A DNA stretch of 21,546 nt from Smittium mucronatum (lineage: Eukaryota > Kickxellomycota > Harpellomycetes > Harpellales > Legeriomycetaceae), in NCBI GenBank assembly GCA_001953115.1, contig LSSL01001181.1, positions 1-21,546 of the forward strand, in the 5' to 3' direction. Every line of letters starts with the position of its first letter. The first letter of the stretch is position 1. The notes beneath the pieces are model-generated. The model did not search any database and was not told where the DNA came from. It saw nothing but the letters and a program-made list of their open reading frames with translations. The translations under genes were made by a program, and so were the position numbers. Below are positions 21,166 to 21,546 of this stretch, piece by piece.

Positions 21166-21303
21166 ACTAAAATTTACCGCAGCTTTGTATTATTCTTGTT
21201 TGGGAGTAGTGGAGACATCAATAGCGATTCTGAGGACAGAGATTCCAGAAGAGAACAATATCTAAACAGGAGGAACCGATCTTTTAGCACAGCTGAGACA
21301 TAG
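21166..21303 (+). CDS. C-terminal tail of the retroelement ORF (copy 2)
   Basis: A frame open from after the stop at 21163 ends at TAG 21301-21303. The last 26 residues (from 21223) begin SDSEDRDSRR and end NRRNRSFSTAET, matching the tail of copy 1. Upstream of 21223 the copies differ by one base. Here the frame reads GSSGDIN before SDSE, whereas copy 1 reads GIVETAH in its own frame. A Ser/Gly/Asp-rich lead-in fits SDSE better, so copy 1 may be the frameshifted one. Whether homology extends upstream of 21203 cannot be judged because copy 1 begins at the window edge. Confidence 0.5.
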   Translation, partial: TKIYRSFVLFLFGSSGDINSDSEDRDSRREQYLNRRNRSFSTAET

Positions 21304-21546
21304 TCTAGAGCACAAGTCTAGCGTTCAACAGTTAGAAGGATCTCATCGTCCAACAGCTATTTGTTGGAAAGTCATGATGATCAATCCCGCATATGGATAG
21401 GAGCCTAATTTTACCAATCTTGTTAGAAGCAAGCTCTGAATAGTAGCTTAATAGCCCCAATGGACTATTTTTCGTTGACAAGGAGCTTAATTCTTGACCG
21501 CAAGTAACCTCAGTAATCCAGCCTACTTGAAGAAATGCCAGGGGGG
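21203..21546 (+). mobile_element. LINE-like retrotransposon, 3' end (copy 2, truncated by window)
   Basis: This aligns with positions 1-344 over essentially its full length (344 nt each) with frequent substitutions and few indels. By eye the two agree at roughly three of four bases. Shared landmarks: TTTAGCACAGCTGAGACAT.., ATAGGAGCCTAATTTTA / GTAGGAGCCTAATTTTA, CCAGCCT.CTTGAAGAAAT.CCA and the terminal G-run. The window stops at the G-run, so the 3'-most UTR and poly(A) are missing here. Because both window ends fall in the same repeat, the window may be a whole assembly contig that broke at this family. Confidence 0.7.

Larger units (their letters stand above)
20468..21202. other. 3' flank of the transcription-factor gene
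   Basis: About 735 nt follow the stop codon. T-rich sequence leads to the first AATAAA (20798-20803), then a GC-rich hairpin (20826-20850) and a second hairpin (21144-21161) just before the right-hand LINE copy. No further gene was seen. Confidence 0.55.

Noticed and set aside
1..21546. Terminal direct repeats as the LTRs of one 21-kb element.
   Set aside because: Each copy contains an ORF tail, a stop and a 3' UTR, and copy 1 ends in AATAAA plus poly(A). There are no TG..CA ends, and the copies are far too diverged from each other to be a young LTR pair around a host-like gene.

Overview
The window is AT-rich eukaryotic DNA with very low gene density. A fungus is the best guess. The only clear gene, at 18457-20467, encodes a fungal-specific transcription-factor domain protein interrupted by short (71-86 nt) GT-AG introns. 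The first 18 kb consists of AT-rich spacer holding decayed transposon pieces. Large AT-rich spacers, short introns, and piggyBac-like and LINE-like debris would suit an early-diverging fungus with a bloated genome. The sequence does not settle the lineage.

Layout. Positions 1-523 are the 3' end of a LINE-like retrotransposon: the last 33 codons of its ORF, a stop, a 3' UTR of about 0.4 kb, an AATAAA signal and an A10 tail. A second, diverged copy of the same 3' end lies in the same orientation at 21203-21546 and runs off the window, so the window is bounded by two copies of one repeat. Between them are six copies of a ~171-nt non-autonomous DNA transposon with TTAA targets and CCCTTTC termini (2476, 11086, 11649, 13274 inverted, 14332, 14531). 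The copy at 2476 is split by a 5'-truncated copy of the same LINE family. Removing that insertion restores a 171-nt element, which gives a clean order of events. A decayed piggyBac-type transposase C-terminal fragment at 10459-10640 suggests which family mobilised the TTAA elements.

The gene. The four-exon model (18457-18469, 18556-18915, 18987-18999, 19084-20467) is in phase throughout and predicts 589 residues. It includes a 13-nt internal microexon. No Zn2Cys6 DNA-binding domain is visible in the model or in about 0.6 kb upstream. The protein is therefore either a zinc-cluster-less member of the family, or its DNA-binding exon lies farther away or has been lost. The 280 nt upstream are less AT-rich and carry three CTCG(N)GGAAT-like elements and seven CGG/CCG triplets, which looks like promoter sequence.

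The remaining spacer holds only short inverted repeats, a GATG microsatellite, poly-C runs and two weak coding-like patches (12446-12678 +, 17668-17877 -). I saw no rRNA, tRNA or CRISPR. All homology statements come from reading by eye; no database search was possible.
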